From NCBI RefSeq assembly GCF_005049105.1, contig NZ_SUKA01000007.1, forward strand, positions 186,001 through 250,000: DNA of 64,000 nucleotides, in the 5' to 3' direction. Position numbers and translations under genes: made by a program. The DNA comes from Sphingobacterium alkalisoli (GTDB taxonomy: Bacteria > Bacteroidota > Bacteroidia > Sphingobacteriales > Sphingobacteriaceae). The notes beneath the pieces were generated by a model, which worked only from the letters and a program-made list of their open reading frames with translations, searched no databases and was not told the origin of the DNA. The stretch's first letter is position 1. Every line of letters starts with the position of its first letter. Of this stretch, positions 1-6,642 are shown piece by piece.

Positions 1-445
1 GCGCCAGCTGTCGAAAAGCCTGCAACTGATAAGCCGCTACCGTCGGGAAAGCCTTTTCCCCCGATATCCGCACGACTACCTTAAGGCCATTTCCCGAAGG
101 CGATACGAACACAGCAGCCACAAAATCCAGCGACGAAAAATCCGTTTTCAACCGGGCCACATCATCCGCCGACAAATCGTCAAAATCCAACACAATCAAC
201 CCCGAATGCTTTTTCAACCCATCCGCTATACGTTTCGTAAACACCCCCGAAAACGTAAAGAAATCAAGCACATTTTTAAGCGTCTTACGGATATCCTTAT
301 TATCCGTCGTGCGGAGCTTTTCGATATGATCCTTATACTTATCCGATCGGATCAGATCCACCGCCTGCCCCAGCGTCAATGCCGTCGCCTCCGGCTTCAC
401 ATTCCTTATCGGACCCTTGTAAAAACTAAATTTATAAGTACTCAT
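1..445 (-). CDS. VirE/BT4734-type primase N-terminal domain protein (partial)
   Basis: The reading frame opens with ATG at 445 and runs leftward off the window edge, so only about 148 N-terminal residues are visible. They contain the pattern LIVLDFDDL, then VFVSPSGNGLKVVVRI. This is the signature of the BT4734/BF3469-like N-terminal domain found in VirE-type primase-helicase proteins of Bacteroidota phages and integrative elements, where it resembles an archaeo-eukaryotic primase core. A full protein would normally continue into a helicase or DUF3987-like domain, which cannot be seen here. The gene lies downstream of an SSB-like gene in the same leftward operon, which fits a replication module. 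The family is assigned from the motif; the replication role is inferred. Confidence 0.75.
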   Translation of the reverse strand, partial: MSTYKFSFYKGPIRNVKPEATALTLGQAVDLIRSDKYKDHIEKLRTTDNKDIRKTLKNVLDFFTFSGVFTKRIADGLKKHSGLIVLDFDDLSADDVARLKTDFSSLDFVAAVFVSPSGNGLKVVVRISGEKAFPTVAAYQLQAFRQLA

Positions 446-524
446 CTAATTGGTTTTACGGTTTTCTTTACTGAAATAATGTGCAGCACCGGCCATCACC
501 AGTGCCAGCACAAATTTGATTACA

Positions 525-908
525 CTAGAAAGGAAGATCCCCATCATCACCCGTCGCAGATTCTTTAAACGCCGTACCGGCACTCTCTAATAATTTGATG
601 GTCTTTAGCGAAGCGCCTATCAAAAATGCCCTGCCACTGCCATCCTTTTTATCGTACGCTTTACCTTTGAGATAAACTTCCACTTCCGCCTTCTTATCAA
701 TACAGTTATTATTAAGGCTATGCTTTTCGATATTATCGTTAAAAATATCTACGCCCCATTCCTCATCTGCACCTTTCTTTTCCCCACTCCATTGATCCAC
801 GTATCCAGGAATGAATAATACAATAGTTTGTTTCCGACCAGTACCGTCGTTATAGGTTTCCACCGGTAGTACATCTTTCACGATGCCTTTTAAAGTTGTT
901 GTTGCCAT
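525..908 (-). CDS. SSB-like OB-fold protein (DUF3127-type)
   Basis: This 127-residue protein starts MATTTLKGIVKDVLP and has the strand pattern of a small OB fold, close to the DUF3127 group of Bacteroidota. Its last residues, DDGDLPF, match the acidic tip ending in Pro-Phe that bacterial and phage single-stranded DNA-binding proteins use to recruit partners. It probably coats single-stranded DNA during replication of the element. It lies between the primase gene and a small unknown gene, and its start overlaps the end of that upstream gene by 19 bases, which implies co-translation. The SSB role is inferred from the tail and the neighbours. Confidence 0.7.
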   Translation of the reverse strand: MATTTLKGIVKDVLPVETYNDGTGRKQTIVLFIPGYVDQWSGEKKGADEEWGVDIFNDNIEKHSLNNNCIDKKAEVEVYLKGKAYDKKDGSGRAFLIGASLKTIKLLESAGTAFKESATGDDGDLPF

Positions 909-1072
909 TGTCTTAATTTGTTTTTAGATAATTGTCGAAGCGCCTTTTTGCCCGCTCGATTAGCATTTTTAGTTACCAGCTTATCAAATGCTGATATAGA
1001 TTTTGATGTACCCGGTATGCCGTCTTTAGCTAACACTTTCAGCTTTACCGGATACTTAGAGTATTTTCCCAT
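890..1072 (-). CDS. small basic hypothetical protein of the element
   Basis: This 60-residue protein is very rich in lysine and arginine and low in acidic residues. No family is recognised. The gene is credible because it overlaps both the upstream gene (17 bases) and the downstream SSB-like gene (19 bases), as is typical of packed phage operons. The charge suggests nucleic acid binding, but that is only an inference. Confidence 0.5.
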   Translation of the reverse strand: MGKYSKYPVKLKVLAKDGIPGTSKSISAFDKLVTKNANRAGKKALRQLSKNKLRQWQQQL

Positions 1073-1379
1073 CGCTTTTAAGATAATTTTGAAATTCTTT
1101 GAATAATTCTGAAAGAGCCTTTTTGCGTGTGTTGACGATCTTTTTACCAGTCTCGTTGAAGTGGTTTATTTCCAGCTTATTGATAAAATACTCTTCGTTA
1201 ATGCTGATTAAGAAATCTTTCATAGGTATACCTGGGTTAGGCCATCTATGCCCGTAGAACCCCCAATCCGAATCCACGAATAAAATACCGTCGTTCGTAA
1301 AGGAAAAAGTAGCGTATGATAATTTCGGGTGTAAAACGGTAATCACCGTTGCAACATCCTCTTTAATTTTTATCTTCAT
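1056..1379 (-). CDS. hypothetical phage-type protein
   Basis: This acidic/aromatic protein of about 107 residues starts MKIKIKEDVATVITVLHP. A longer frame begins 11 codons upstream at 1412, but the internal ATG at 1379 follows an A-rich stretch and gives a more natural N-terminus. The middle has a strand-rich pattern ending in DSDWGFYGHRWPNPGIP, then a helical, lysine-rich C-terminus. No family is recognised. It is in the leftward operon and overlaps the next gene by 17 bases. Confidence 0.55.
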   Translation of the reverse strand: MKIKIKEDVATVITVLHPKLSYATFSFTNDGILFVDSDWGFYGHRWPNPGIPMKDFLISINEEYFINKLEINHFNETGKKIVNTRKKALSELFKEFQNYLKSDGKIL

Positions 1380-1474
1380 TTGTTTGTTGGTTTTTAAAGT
1401 TTTATAAACCACGCCTGGCTATTGGCGTAGCGAACCGGGATAAAGAACGATTTTAGCCTACCCTGAGCATGGTT

Positions 1475-1918
1475 TCAATTTTTAGGATTGTGCGCGTTAT
1501 AGATGTCGATATACTCCTGGCACCAAAGAAACATCGGAGCGATAACCGCTTTGGTAAAAGCGTGGCATCTGCTTTCCTTAGAAGGAAGCAACAGCACCCA
1601 TTCCTTATGCAATTCCAGTACCTTAGCACATAGCACATGCAAGCGGCTATCCTGCGCATTGATCAGCATTAACAGAAGCCGATCAACAGTATGAGCCAAT
1701 TGCGGCGTAAGCCCTTTCACAGCTATAAAAGCACGGTTACGTTGCATCACCCAGGAGCGAAGCGTTTTATACATAAAATCCCGCGTTTCACTTTCCCATT
1801 TGCGCTGCAAATGCGCCTCGCTATATCCCACCACGATTTCCTTAGCAGGTTTTCTAACTTCTTTCGGGTACTGGATCAAAGCCTTGTTCGATCCCGGTAT
1901 TACATTCATTTGTAGCAT
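1475..1918 (-). CDS. hypothetical phage-type protein
   Basis: This 147-residue, mainly helical protein begins MLQMNVIPGSNKALIQYPKE. It has several aromatic and leucine-rich helices, no signal peptide and no clear metal or nucleotide motif. It lies between the broken methyltransferase (10-base gap) and the 1056-1379 gene in the leftward operon. No family is recognised, so its role is unknown beyond membership of the element. Confidence 0.6.
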   Translation of the reverse strand: MLQMNVIPGSNKALIQYPKEVRKPAKEIVVGYSEAHLQRKWESETRDFMYKTLRSWVMQRNRAFIAVKGLTPQLAHTVDRLLLMLINAQDSRLHVLCAKVLELHKEWVLLLPSKESRCHAFTKAVIAPMFLWCQEYIDIYNAHNPKN

Positions 1919-1928
1919 AGTTTATTTA

Positions 1929-2408
1929 TTAATTAGTTTTCATAAATGTGAGCCAATGAGTTTTTGATGCCTTTCCCGATTTGTGACCAAAAAGAGGTTC
2001 AGTATCGAATATTTCTAGAATTTTAGAAGTGGGTATTTGATGTTCATTCCACTTGAAAATCAATATCCCGTACTGTTGCAACACTCTCATACATTCATCG
2101 AATCCAGCTTTAAGATCCGATTCCCAGGTAGGCATTAGAAATCCATATTTTTGAGCGGTATAACTCGTTCGTCCCAGGTCGTTAAAATGCGGTGGATCAA
2201 ACACCACTAGCTTAAAAGATTCGTCATCAAATGGCATATTTTAAAAATCTGCTATCAGATCCGGATCAACTTCTATTTTTCTACTATCACACGCAACAAA
2301 GTTTTCTTTGCGGATGTCCATATAAATAGTGTCGGGATGATTTTTATTAAACCACATCATACGCGGACCACAACAAGCATCTAGTATTATCTTTCCATTG
2401 CTAGCCAT
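1929..2408 (-). pseudogene. class I SAM methyltransferase interrupted by an in-frame stop
   Basis: Reading leftward from ATG at 2408, the frame encodes ILDACCGPRMMWFNKNHPD and YMDIRKENFV, then reaches AD-F followed by TAA at 2243-2241. Two codons later the same frame resumes with MPFDDESFKLVVFDPPHF and runs 102 more residues to 1929. Together the two halves make the phage-type methyltransferase family with the SAM-binding DACCG loop and the DPPH catalytic motif. That family normally reads DFRNMPF or similar where the stop lies. The 5' half starts with a TAATG overlap with the upstream LuxR-type gene. The gene is therefore broken by a nonsense codon, unless the base is a sequencing error or the halves are made separately from the ATG at 2237. 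Confidence 0.75.
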
Positions 2409-3004
2409 TACAATTTGCTTGATTGAGGTTCAACAATATTTTTCCGTACCGCCCACGCAGACATACCCAGTTTATCCGGCACACCCAGCTTAGCCTGTAT
2501 ATTTTGGTTATGGCTCGATACCGTATCCTCCTGTATGCACAGCGATCTTGCTATCTCCTTATTCATATATCCCGAAGCCACGAGCTTCAGCACCTTAAGT
2601 TCCTGCTTAGTCAGCACACCATTAGGCGCTTTTATGGTAGAGCAAAGCTTTCCTTCCTGCGCGCAGTTACCACGGCGACCACAGTCGAAATATTCCGTAT
2701 AGTCGATGTTACCATCAGCGTCGATATCCGGTTCATTGTCGAATCCACCAAATCGGCAGATAATATACTGGCGCATCATTTCCTCCGATTGCACAAGATC
2801 CCACGACACCAATGCTTTGATCGCTTCCGGGTGATCAAGCATATCCTGCTGTACCCGATCCAGTATCCATTGCGGAAACTCCCCCCACGAATATCGGATG
2901 CCATTATGCAGACACTTGATATCATTGTCATGCACATAAAACTCCACACCACGATCTTCCAGCCCTGGTGGGATATGCTGCTGAATTTGTTTTAGGTTCA
3001 TCAT
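2408..3004 (-). CDS. LuxR-type C-terminal HTH regulator
   Basis: The start is placed at the ATG-ATG pair at 3004, just after the stop of the upstream gene, rather than at the earlier frame opening at 3094. The protein is about 198 residues. The N-terminal part is element-specific. It is followed by a cysteine cluster (CGRRGNC, then KLC) and a C-terminal GerE/LuxR helix-turn-helix, LTKQELKVLKLVASGYMNKEIA with EDTVSSHNQNI as recognition helix. It probably controls transcription of the element, and the four cysteines could bind a metal. No response-regulator receiver domain is present. Its stop overlaps the methyltransferase start as TAATG. Confidence 0.72.
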   Translation of the reverse strand: MMNLKQIQQHIPPGLEDRGVEFYVHDNDIKCLHNGIRYSWGEFPQWILDRVQQDMLDHPEAIKALVSWDLVQSEEMMRQYIICRFGGFDNEPDIDADGNIDYTEYFDCGRRGNCAQEGKLCSTIKAPNGVLTKQELKVLKLVASGYMNKEIARSLCIQEDTVSSHNQNIQAKLGVPDKLGMSAWAVRKNIVEPQSSKL

Positions 3005-3011
3005 AACCGGT

Positions 3012-3242
3012 TTATTTAGATAAGATAGATTTGAACCTATTTTCGCGTTTAGCCTTTTCCTTATTGGCCTCTTCGATGATTTCAAAAGCAACATCTACTA
3101 CTTTGATGTTATTTCGCTTACCCGAAAAAACGGAAGAAACCATTGCCTTGCTCAATTGAGTTCTTTCGGCGATTAGTCCGATTCCACCTTTCGGTAGCTT
3201 ACTTCTAAGAGCTTTTAAACTTTTACTGTCCATTTGGTACAT
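3012..3242 (-). CDS. Cro-like HTH protein
   Basis: This protein of about 76 residues is read from the ATG at 3242; an earlier opening at 3263 would need a TTG start. Residues of the type GIGLIAERTQLSKAMVSSVFSGKR form a Cro/CI-like helix-turn-helix, followed by a charged helical tail. It is the first gene of the leftward operon and faces the repressor gene at 3343 across an operator-like region. This layout is that of a phage genetic switch, with this protein in the Cro or early-activator position. The specific role is inferred. Confidence 0.65.
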   Translation of the reverse strand: MYQMDSKSLKALRSKLPKGGIGLIAERTQLSKAMVSSVFSGKRNNIKVVDVAFEIIEEANKEKAKRENRFKSILSK

Positions 3243-3271
3243 ATTTGGGATTTCAATTATCAATCAAAAGA

Positions 3272-3309
3272 AGAACTTTTGTTCTACAATAATAGAACAT
3301 ATATTCTAT
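3272..3309. promoter_or_regulatory. two operator-like inverted repeats between divergent HTH genes
   Basis: The first inverted repeat is AGAAC-TTTT-GTTCT at 3272-3285. The second is ATAGAA-CATATA-TTCTAT at 3292-3309. Both contain an AGAA/TTCT core, and their centres are 22 bp apart, about two helical turns. They lie in the roughly 100-bp gap between the Cro-like gene and the repressor gene, where operators of a lysogeny-type switch belong. Binding is inferred. Confidence 0.55.
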
Positions 3310-3342
3310 ATGTGAAAATATTGTCCGTATAAAGTGAATAAA

Positions 3343-3783
3343 ATGTCGGTAACAAACTGGCTATCAAGGAAAAAAAATTCTGATTTTTACGACATGAAAT
3401 TCGTGATAGGTGAAAAAATTAAGGAAAAAGTGGAAGAAAAAGGCGTAACACAAAAGGCTTTCGCTTCTGCTATTGGTATGACAACAAGGAATTTGGAACG
3501 TTTTTTTGAGAGGTCAGATATATCTATAAATCAGTTAGTAAAAGCATCCGAATTTCTAAACTACGACTTCGTTTCACTGTATTTAGAGAATACAGCTAAT
3601 GGAAAGAATATTCCGTTTTTAGCGAAAGAAAATTCACAACAATACAAACCCGAAATTAGAAGCTCCGACATCTCGATACAAATTAATATAGCCGGAGACG
3701 TACAATTGATTTCAAAACACTTTCCCGATCTACTAAGCAAGCTGAAAAAAGAAGCTGAAGAGCGGGGATTGCATTTAGCTTAA
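3343..3783 (+). CDS. HTH repressor-like protein
   Basis: This protein is about 146 residues when read from the ATG at 3343; a GTG nine bases earlier is possible. Residues around 25-60 form an XRE-type helix-turn-helix (VTQKAFASAIGMTTRNLERFF). It is followed by a middle region and a C-terminal segment (SIQINIAGDVQLISKHFPDLLSKLKKE) that could dimerise. There is no visible Ser-Lys autocleavage (LexA/CI peptidase) pair, so induction by self-cleavage is unlikely. It faces the Cro-like gene across the paired inverted repeats and heads the rightward, AT-rich gene group, so it may be the element's maintenance repressor. Confidence 0.65.
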   Translation: MSVTNWLSRKKNSDFYDMKFVIGEKIKEKVEEKGVTQKAFASAIGMTTRNLERFFERSDISINQLVKASEFLNYDFVSLYLENTANGKNIPFLAKENSQQYKPEIRSSDISIQINIAGDVQLISKHFPDLLSKLKKEAEERGLHLA

Positions 3784-3809
3784 GATACAACCAAAAAATT
3801 AACCAAAGT

Positions 3810-4631
3810 ATGGTAACGATATTCGTGGTCATAATTACAATTGCAGTTGTCATTTATTTGATAAATGATCGCAACCAGGGGAATCAAGATTTGACAAGGG
3901 TCAGCCAATCTGAAGCCCTTGACAAACAAATTGAGGCGGACAATATTGCACTAGAAGCTTTAAAAAAATCGATAGAAAGAAAGTATATCGATAGTTCAGA
4001 TACTCCCATCCAATTCAAACAGCAAGGCTATCCTTACAAATTTGAAATTGAAGAATACACTGCTTTACATTTTGAAACTGCAAATCAAGATCTGGATAGT
4101 ATTATAAAGTTGAGTATAGCCCACTTTCGAGGCAACCAAATTTTAGACATAAGAGAATACTATTTTTCTCCAATAAATGCAAATAACACTAACGGTGACA
4201 GATTTCAATTTACGCACTTACACGGAATCAAACCTAGCGATGTTTTAGACAAACCAACGATAATGGAACTTTGGGAAGAAATAGAACCCCAGTTACAAAA
4301 AAAGCACTTGATAGTCCACAACGTCGACTTTTTTGCTCCTTTATTAAAAAGAGTAGTTTCATTGGCAAATAAGCCCTTAAAAGGATGTACAATTACATGT
4401 ACTAGCTATTATTCTAAACTATTCATAACGTGGATGTATACACTTAAATTGGATCTTATCTGCAATGAACATAGAATACCATATTGGGGGAAGCCTTCCA
4501 AATTCAAAGCTGTCAGTACAGGACTTCTGTTTATGTATTTGTCAACAATAGCAACTAATCAATCTTACAATCTTTTTATGACAGGAAAAAAAATTAGTCT
4601 AAAACCAATAAAAAAAACAATACAAGATTAA
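3810..4631 (+). CDS. membrane-anchored DnaQ-fold protein, catalytically degenerate
   Basis: This 273-residue protein starts with a hydrophobic segment (about residues 2-19) that should anchor it in the inner membrane, followed by a charged helical linker to about residue 60. Residues 80-250 follow the DEDDh exonuclease (DnaQ/RNase T) pattern: YTALHFETAN, HGIKPSDVLDKPTIMELWEEI, and LIVHNVDFFAPLL. The catalytic set is largely gone. The first Asp of the DxE motif is His87 (Glu89 is kept), the ExoII Asp is Phe175, and no His-x4-Asp is seen near the C-terminus. It is probably a binding rather than a cutting module. It lies between the repressor gene and the PUA-like gene in the same direction. The fold is inferred by eye from motifs. 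Confidence 0.6.
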   Translation: MVTIFVVIITIAVVIYLINDRNQGNQDLTRVSQSEALDKQIEADNIALEALKKSIERKYIDSSDTPIQFKQQGYPYKFEIEEYTALHFETANQDLDSIIKLSIAHFRGNQILDIREYYFSPINANNTNGDRFQFTHLHGIKPSDVLDKPTIMELWEEIEPQLQKKHLIVHNVDFFAPLLKRVVSLANKPLKGCTITCTSYYSKLFITWMYTLKLDLICNEHRIPYWGKPSKFKAVSTGLLFMYLSTIATNQSYNLFMTGKKISLKPIKKTIQD

Positions 4632-4653
4632 TTAACCAAATAAACTTAAATCA

Positions 4654-5805
4654 ATGGCAGAAGATTTACCTTTCGATAACGATAAAGAGCAATCGAATAT
4701 TAATGTAATAAGAGAAATTCCGGATAAAAGAAAGTACTGGTTCGTTCGTACATATGGAGGCAAACTTTTCGATTGGTTTTTCGAAATGGGCCGCGTCGGT
4801 ATAGCTGGCAATACAATACCTTTAAAGCTCATTGCTGACGGAATAAAAGATGATGTAACTTTTAATGCGCTAAGGACTTCCGTAGAGAATAATATTGAGG
4901 ATACCAGGGCTGGTGCAGCTACAATGCTATCAAGACAGTTAGTAAATTTTTATCACAAAATGAATGTCGGAGACATAGTCATGATTCCATCCGACAACAG
5001 CGACTATATAGCATTTGGTGTAGTAGCGTCCGATCTAATTGAGAACAAAAAAATAAAAGATACATTTCTTCACAATGATCGTACTGAATCCTATCCGCAA
5101 CGCTATAGGGATGTTGAATGGATAAAGATTATGAGTAAAAGAGATGTTGTTGGTGACATGAGAAATCTCTTTGCTACACAAATGGGATTGACTAATGCTG
5201 ATAAATATGCCGATTTTATAGAAGGAAATATCTCAACGTTTTTTCAAAAGGATGAGTATTATTATTCATCTATGTTCGTCGATCTAAATGATGACGAAGA
5301 GCTTAACGCTTTTGAACTATATAGGTATTTGGAAGCTGTAACGAAGCTTTATAAGCACTATTGCGCTGTACATGGTATTGAAGAGAATGAAGAGCTTTAT
5401 CTAAAAATAAAAATTCAGTCTCAGGGTAATAATATTTGGAAATGGCTAAAAGCCGCTGGTGGAACTGGCGTAGCCGCAATATTGGGTATGTCGCTAGTCG
5501 GATCAGATCCCACAGTTAAAATAAACAAACAAGAAGGATTCGAAGCATCATTAAAGGGCAACCTATTCAAAAATATAACTGAAATGTACGACAATATAGT
5601 ACAAACCAACATTGCTAAGGAGGAAAAAGAATTAGAAATAGAAAATAACAAGATAGATTTAATAAACAAAAAAAGGGAGTTAGGACTGTTAACGGCTGAT
5701 GAGGTTGAGAAATATCAAATACAGTTAGTGGATTCAGCGCAGCAGTTACAATTGAAAAGTATCGAATCTAAAGAAGTAGATATAAGCGAGGTGATTAGTA
5801 ATTAA
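4654..5805 (+). CDS. PUA/EVE-like domain protein with hydrophobic segment and coiled coil
   Basis: This is a 383-residue protein. Residues about 25-180 (KYWFVRTYGG at the start; NVGDIVMIPSDNSDYIAFGVV; RYRDVEWIKIM) resemble the PUA/EVE-like sensor domain found at the N-terminus of Mrr-type and other restriction or defence proteins. Residues about 259-283 are a Gly/Ala-rich hydrophobic stretch that may be a membrane segment. Residues about 317-370 are a charged coiled coil. No nuclease motif is evident. It follows the DnaQ-fold gene after 22 bases, so the two are probably co-expressed. A sensor plus membrane-effector layout is possible, but its function is unknown. Confidence 0.55.
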   Translation: MAEDLPFDNDKEQSNINVIREIPDKRKYWFVRTYGGKLFDWFFEMGRVGIAGNTIPLKLIADGIKDDVTFNALRTSVENNIEDTRAGAATMLSRQLVNFYHKMNVGDIVMIPSDNSDYIAFGVVASDLIENKKIKDTFLHNDRTESYPQRYRDVEWIKIMSKRDVVGDMRNLFATQMGLTNADKYADFIEGNISTFFQKDEYYYSSMFVDLNDDEELNAFELYRYLEAVTKLYKHYCAVHGIEENEELYLKIKIQSQGNNIWKWLKAAGGTGVAAILGMSLVGSDPTVKINKQEGFEASLKGNLFKNITEMYDNIVQTNIAKEEKELEIENNKIDLINKKRELGLLTADEVEKYQIQLVDSAQQLQLKSIESKEVDISEVISN

Positions 5806-6038
5806 AAAAAGATAGAATATAATACATCCGCAGCTTTTCCAAGAAATATTAAAGATAGTACGATGGATATCAAAAGTAATATTATCGATAGAGGTCTATC
5901 GCCAACGTACCTATCGAGGTTAAATACTTTATACCCGACAAGATAAAGAGGACTATAGAAAACAAACAGCTCTACAGCAAAAACGCAGATAAGAAATAAT
6001 ATTAATGTAATCACACTTTTTCCATTAGGTCTTACCAA
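5802..6038 (-). CDS. possible small two-TM membrane protein
   Basis: This 78-residue frame has two clear hydrophobic helices (about residues 9-35 and 49-70) separated by a loop containing NLDRYVGDRP. It converges on the preceding gene with a 4-base overlap. Its only possible start is TTG, which lowers confidence. No family is recognised. The hydrophobic pattern is too regular to dismiss, and the gap between flanking genes has no other candidate. Confidence 0.4.
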   Translation of the reverse strand: MVRPNGKSVITLILFLICVFAVELFVFYSPLYLVGYKVFNLDRYVGDRPLSIILLLISIVLSLIFLGKAADVLYSIFF

Positions 6039-6096
6039 ATGTAAGAACTTATTATATAACTAAGACAGATAATATTAAAAAAAGTTTATTCAACAT

Positions 6097-6300
6097 ATGA
6101 GCGATCCAGTAAAAGAACTCGAACAAAAAGCCGAACAGGAAGCCTACCAACACACGGTGTTTATGGCGCTTGCTGATATCTATAATCAGCTCAATCCGAA
6201 TGTGGAAATAGGCGAATATTTAAAGCAGCTACAGGATAATAAAGCAGCTGAAAAGAATAGAATAATGAATGAGATTATACGGATGAAGCGTCCGTTATAA
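6097..6300 (+). CDS. small helical hypothetical protein
   Basis: This 67-residue, highly charged helical protein begins MSDPVKELEQKAEQEAYQHT and ends with a basic tail. It has no signal peptide or recognised domain. It is the last credible gene before the presumed end of the element, and its orientation matches the rightward group. Confidence 0.5.
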   Translation: MSDPVKELEQKAEQEAYQHTVFMALADIYNQLNPNVEIGEYLKQLQDNKAAEKNRIMNEIIRMKRPL

Positions 6301-6412
6301 CCCCTGCGAAAAGCGATAAAAAGTAACCAAAGCTTGTCTAATCTTTGTCTACTTATCAATTAACAGTTTGATAATTAGGAAACAAAGCCTATCGGCGCTG
6401 GGTACTTAACAG

Positions 6413-6442
6413 GAAAAGCGAGCGATGATTCACTCGCTTTTC
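6413..6442. terminator. hairpin terminator candidate
   Basis: Perfect 10-bp arms GAAAAGCGAG and CTCGCTTTTC enclose a 10-base loop, with A-rich and T-rich outer ends that could terminate in either direction. It follows the tRNA-end-like stretch at 6393-6406, where a tRNA terminator would sit. Confidence 0.55.
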
Positions 6443-6512
6443 TTCGTTTAAAGCCTTTTTGAGGATATAGAGCAACCTTTGACACGGGTGTTTTTTTATT
6501 GTTGCCGATAGT

Positions 6513-6535
6513 TTTTGTAGACATTTTGTAGACAT
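6513..6535. repeat. tandem 11-bp repeat
   Basis: The unit TTTTGTAGACA occurs twice back to back. The core TGTCTAC also occurs in the opposite orientation at 6346-6352. Such short repeats near an element end can be integrase arm sites, but this is only an inference. Confidence 0.4.
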
Positions 6536-6599
6536 ACATTCTGATCATCCTCTCATCAATCGATTCCAAACTTATATTTTTTTCATTCCTTCAAAAACA

Positions 6600-6614
6600 T
6601 ATTTGTAACAAATA
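6600..6614. promoter_or_regulatory. palindrome upstream of susC
   Basis: The 15-bp palindrome TATTTGT-A-ACAAATA ends 28 bp before the susC start codon at 6643. It could be a regulator-binding site in the promoter or leader of the rightward SusC/SusD pair, which has no sigma/anti-sigma genes beside it. Function is not shown. Confidence 0.35.
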
Positions 6615-6642
6615 CGTTATAATTAAAATCCCATAATATAAC

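Larger units (their letters stand above)
6301..6642. other. intergenic junction: element end and susC leader
   Basis: This 342-base stretch has no convincing gene; a 64-codon leftward frame at 6375-6569 lacks a recognisable product. It holds TGTCTA motifs at 6335 and 6346, an inverted repeat TTATCAA/TTGATAA at 6353-6374, and a tRNA-3'-end-like run CGGCGCTGGGTACT at 6393-6406. It also holds a hairpin at 6413-6442, two tandem 11-mers at 6513-6535 and a palindrome at 6600-6614. It probably joins the mobile element to the resident chromosome. Confidence 0.5.

Noticed and set aside
6375-6569. 64-codon leftward frame at the element end, possible integrase N-terminus
   Set aside because: The translation has no recognisable recombinase motif, and the frame runs through the hairpin and repeats, so it looks like chance.
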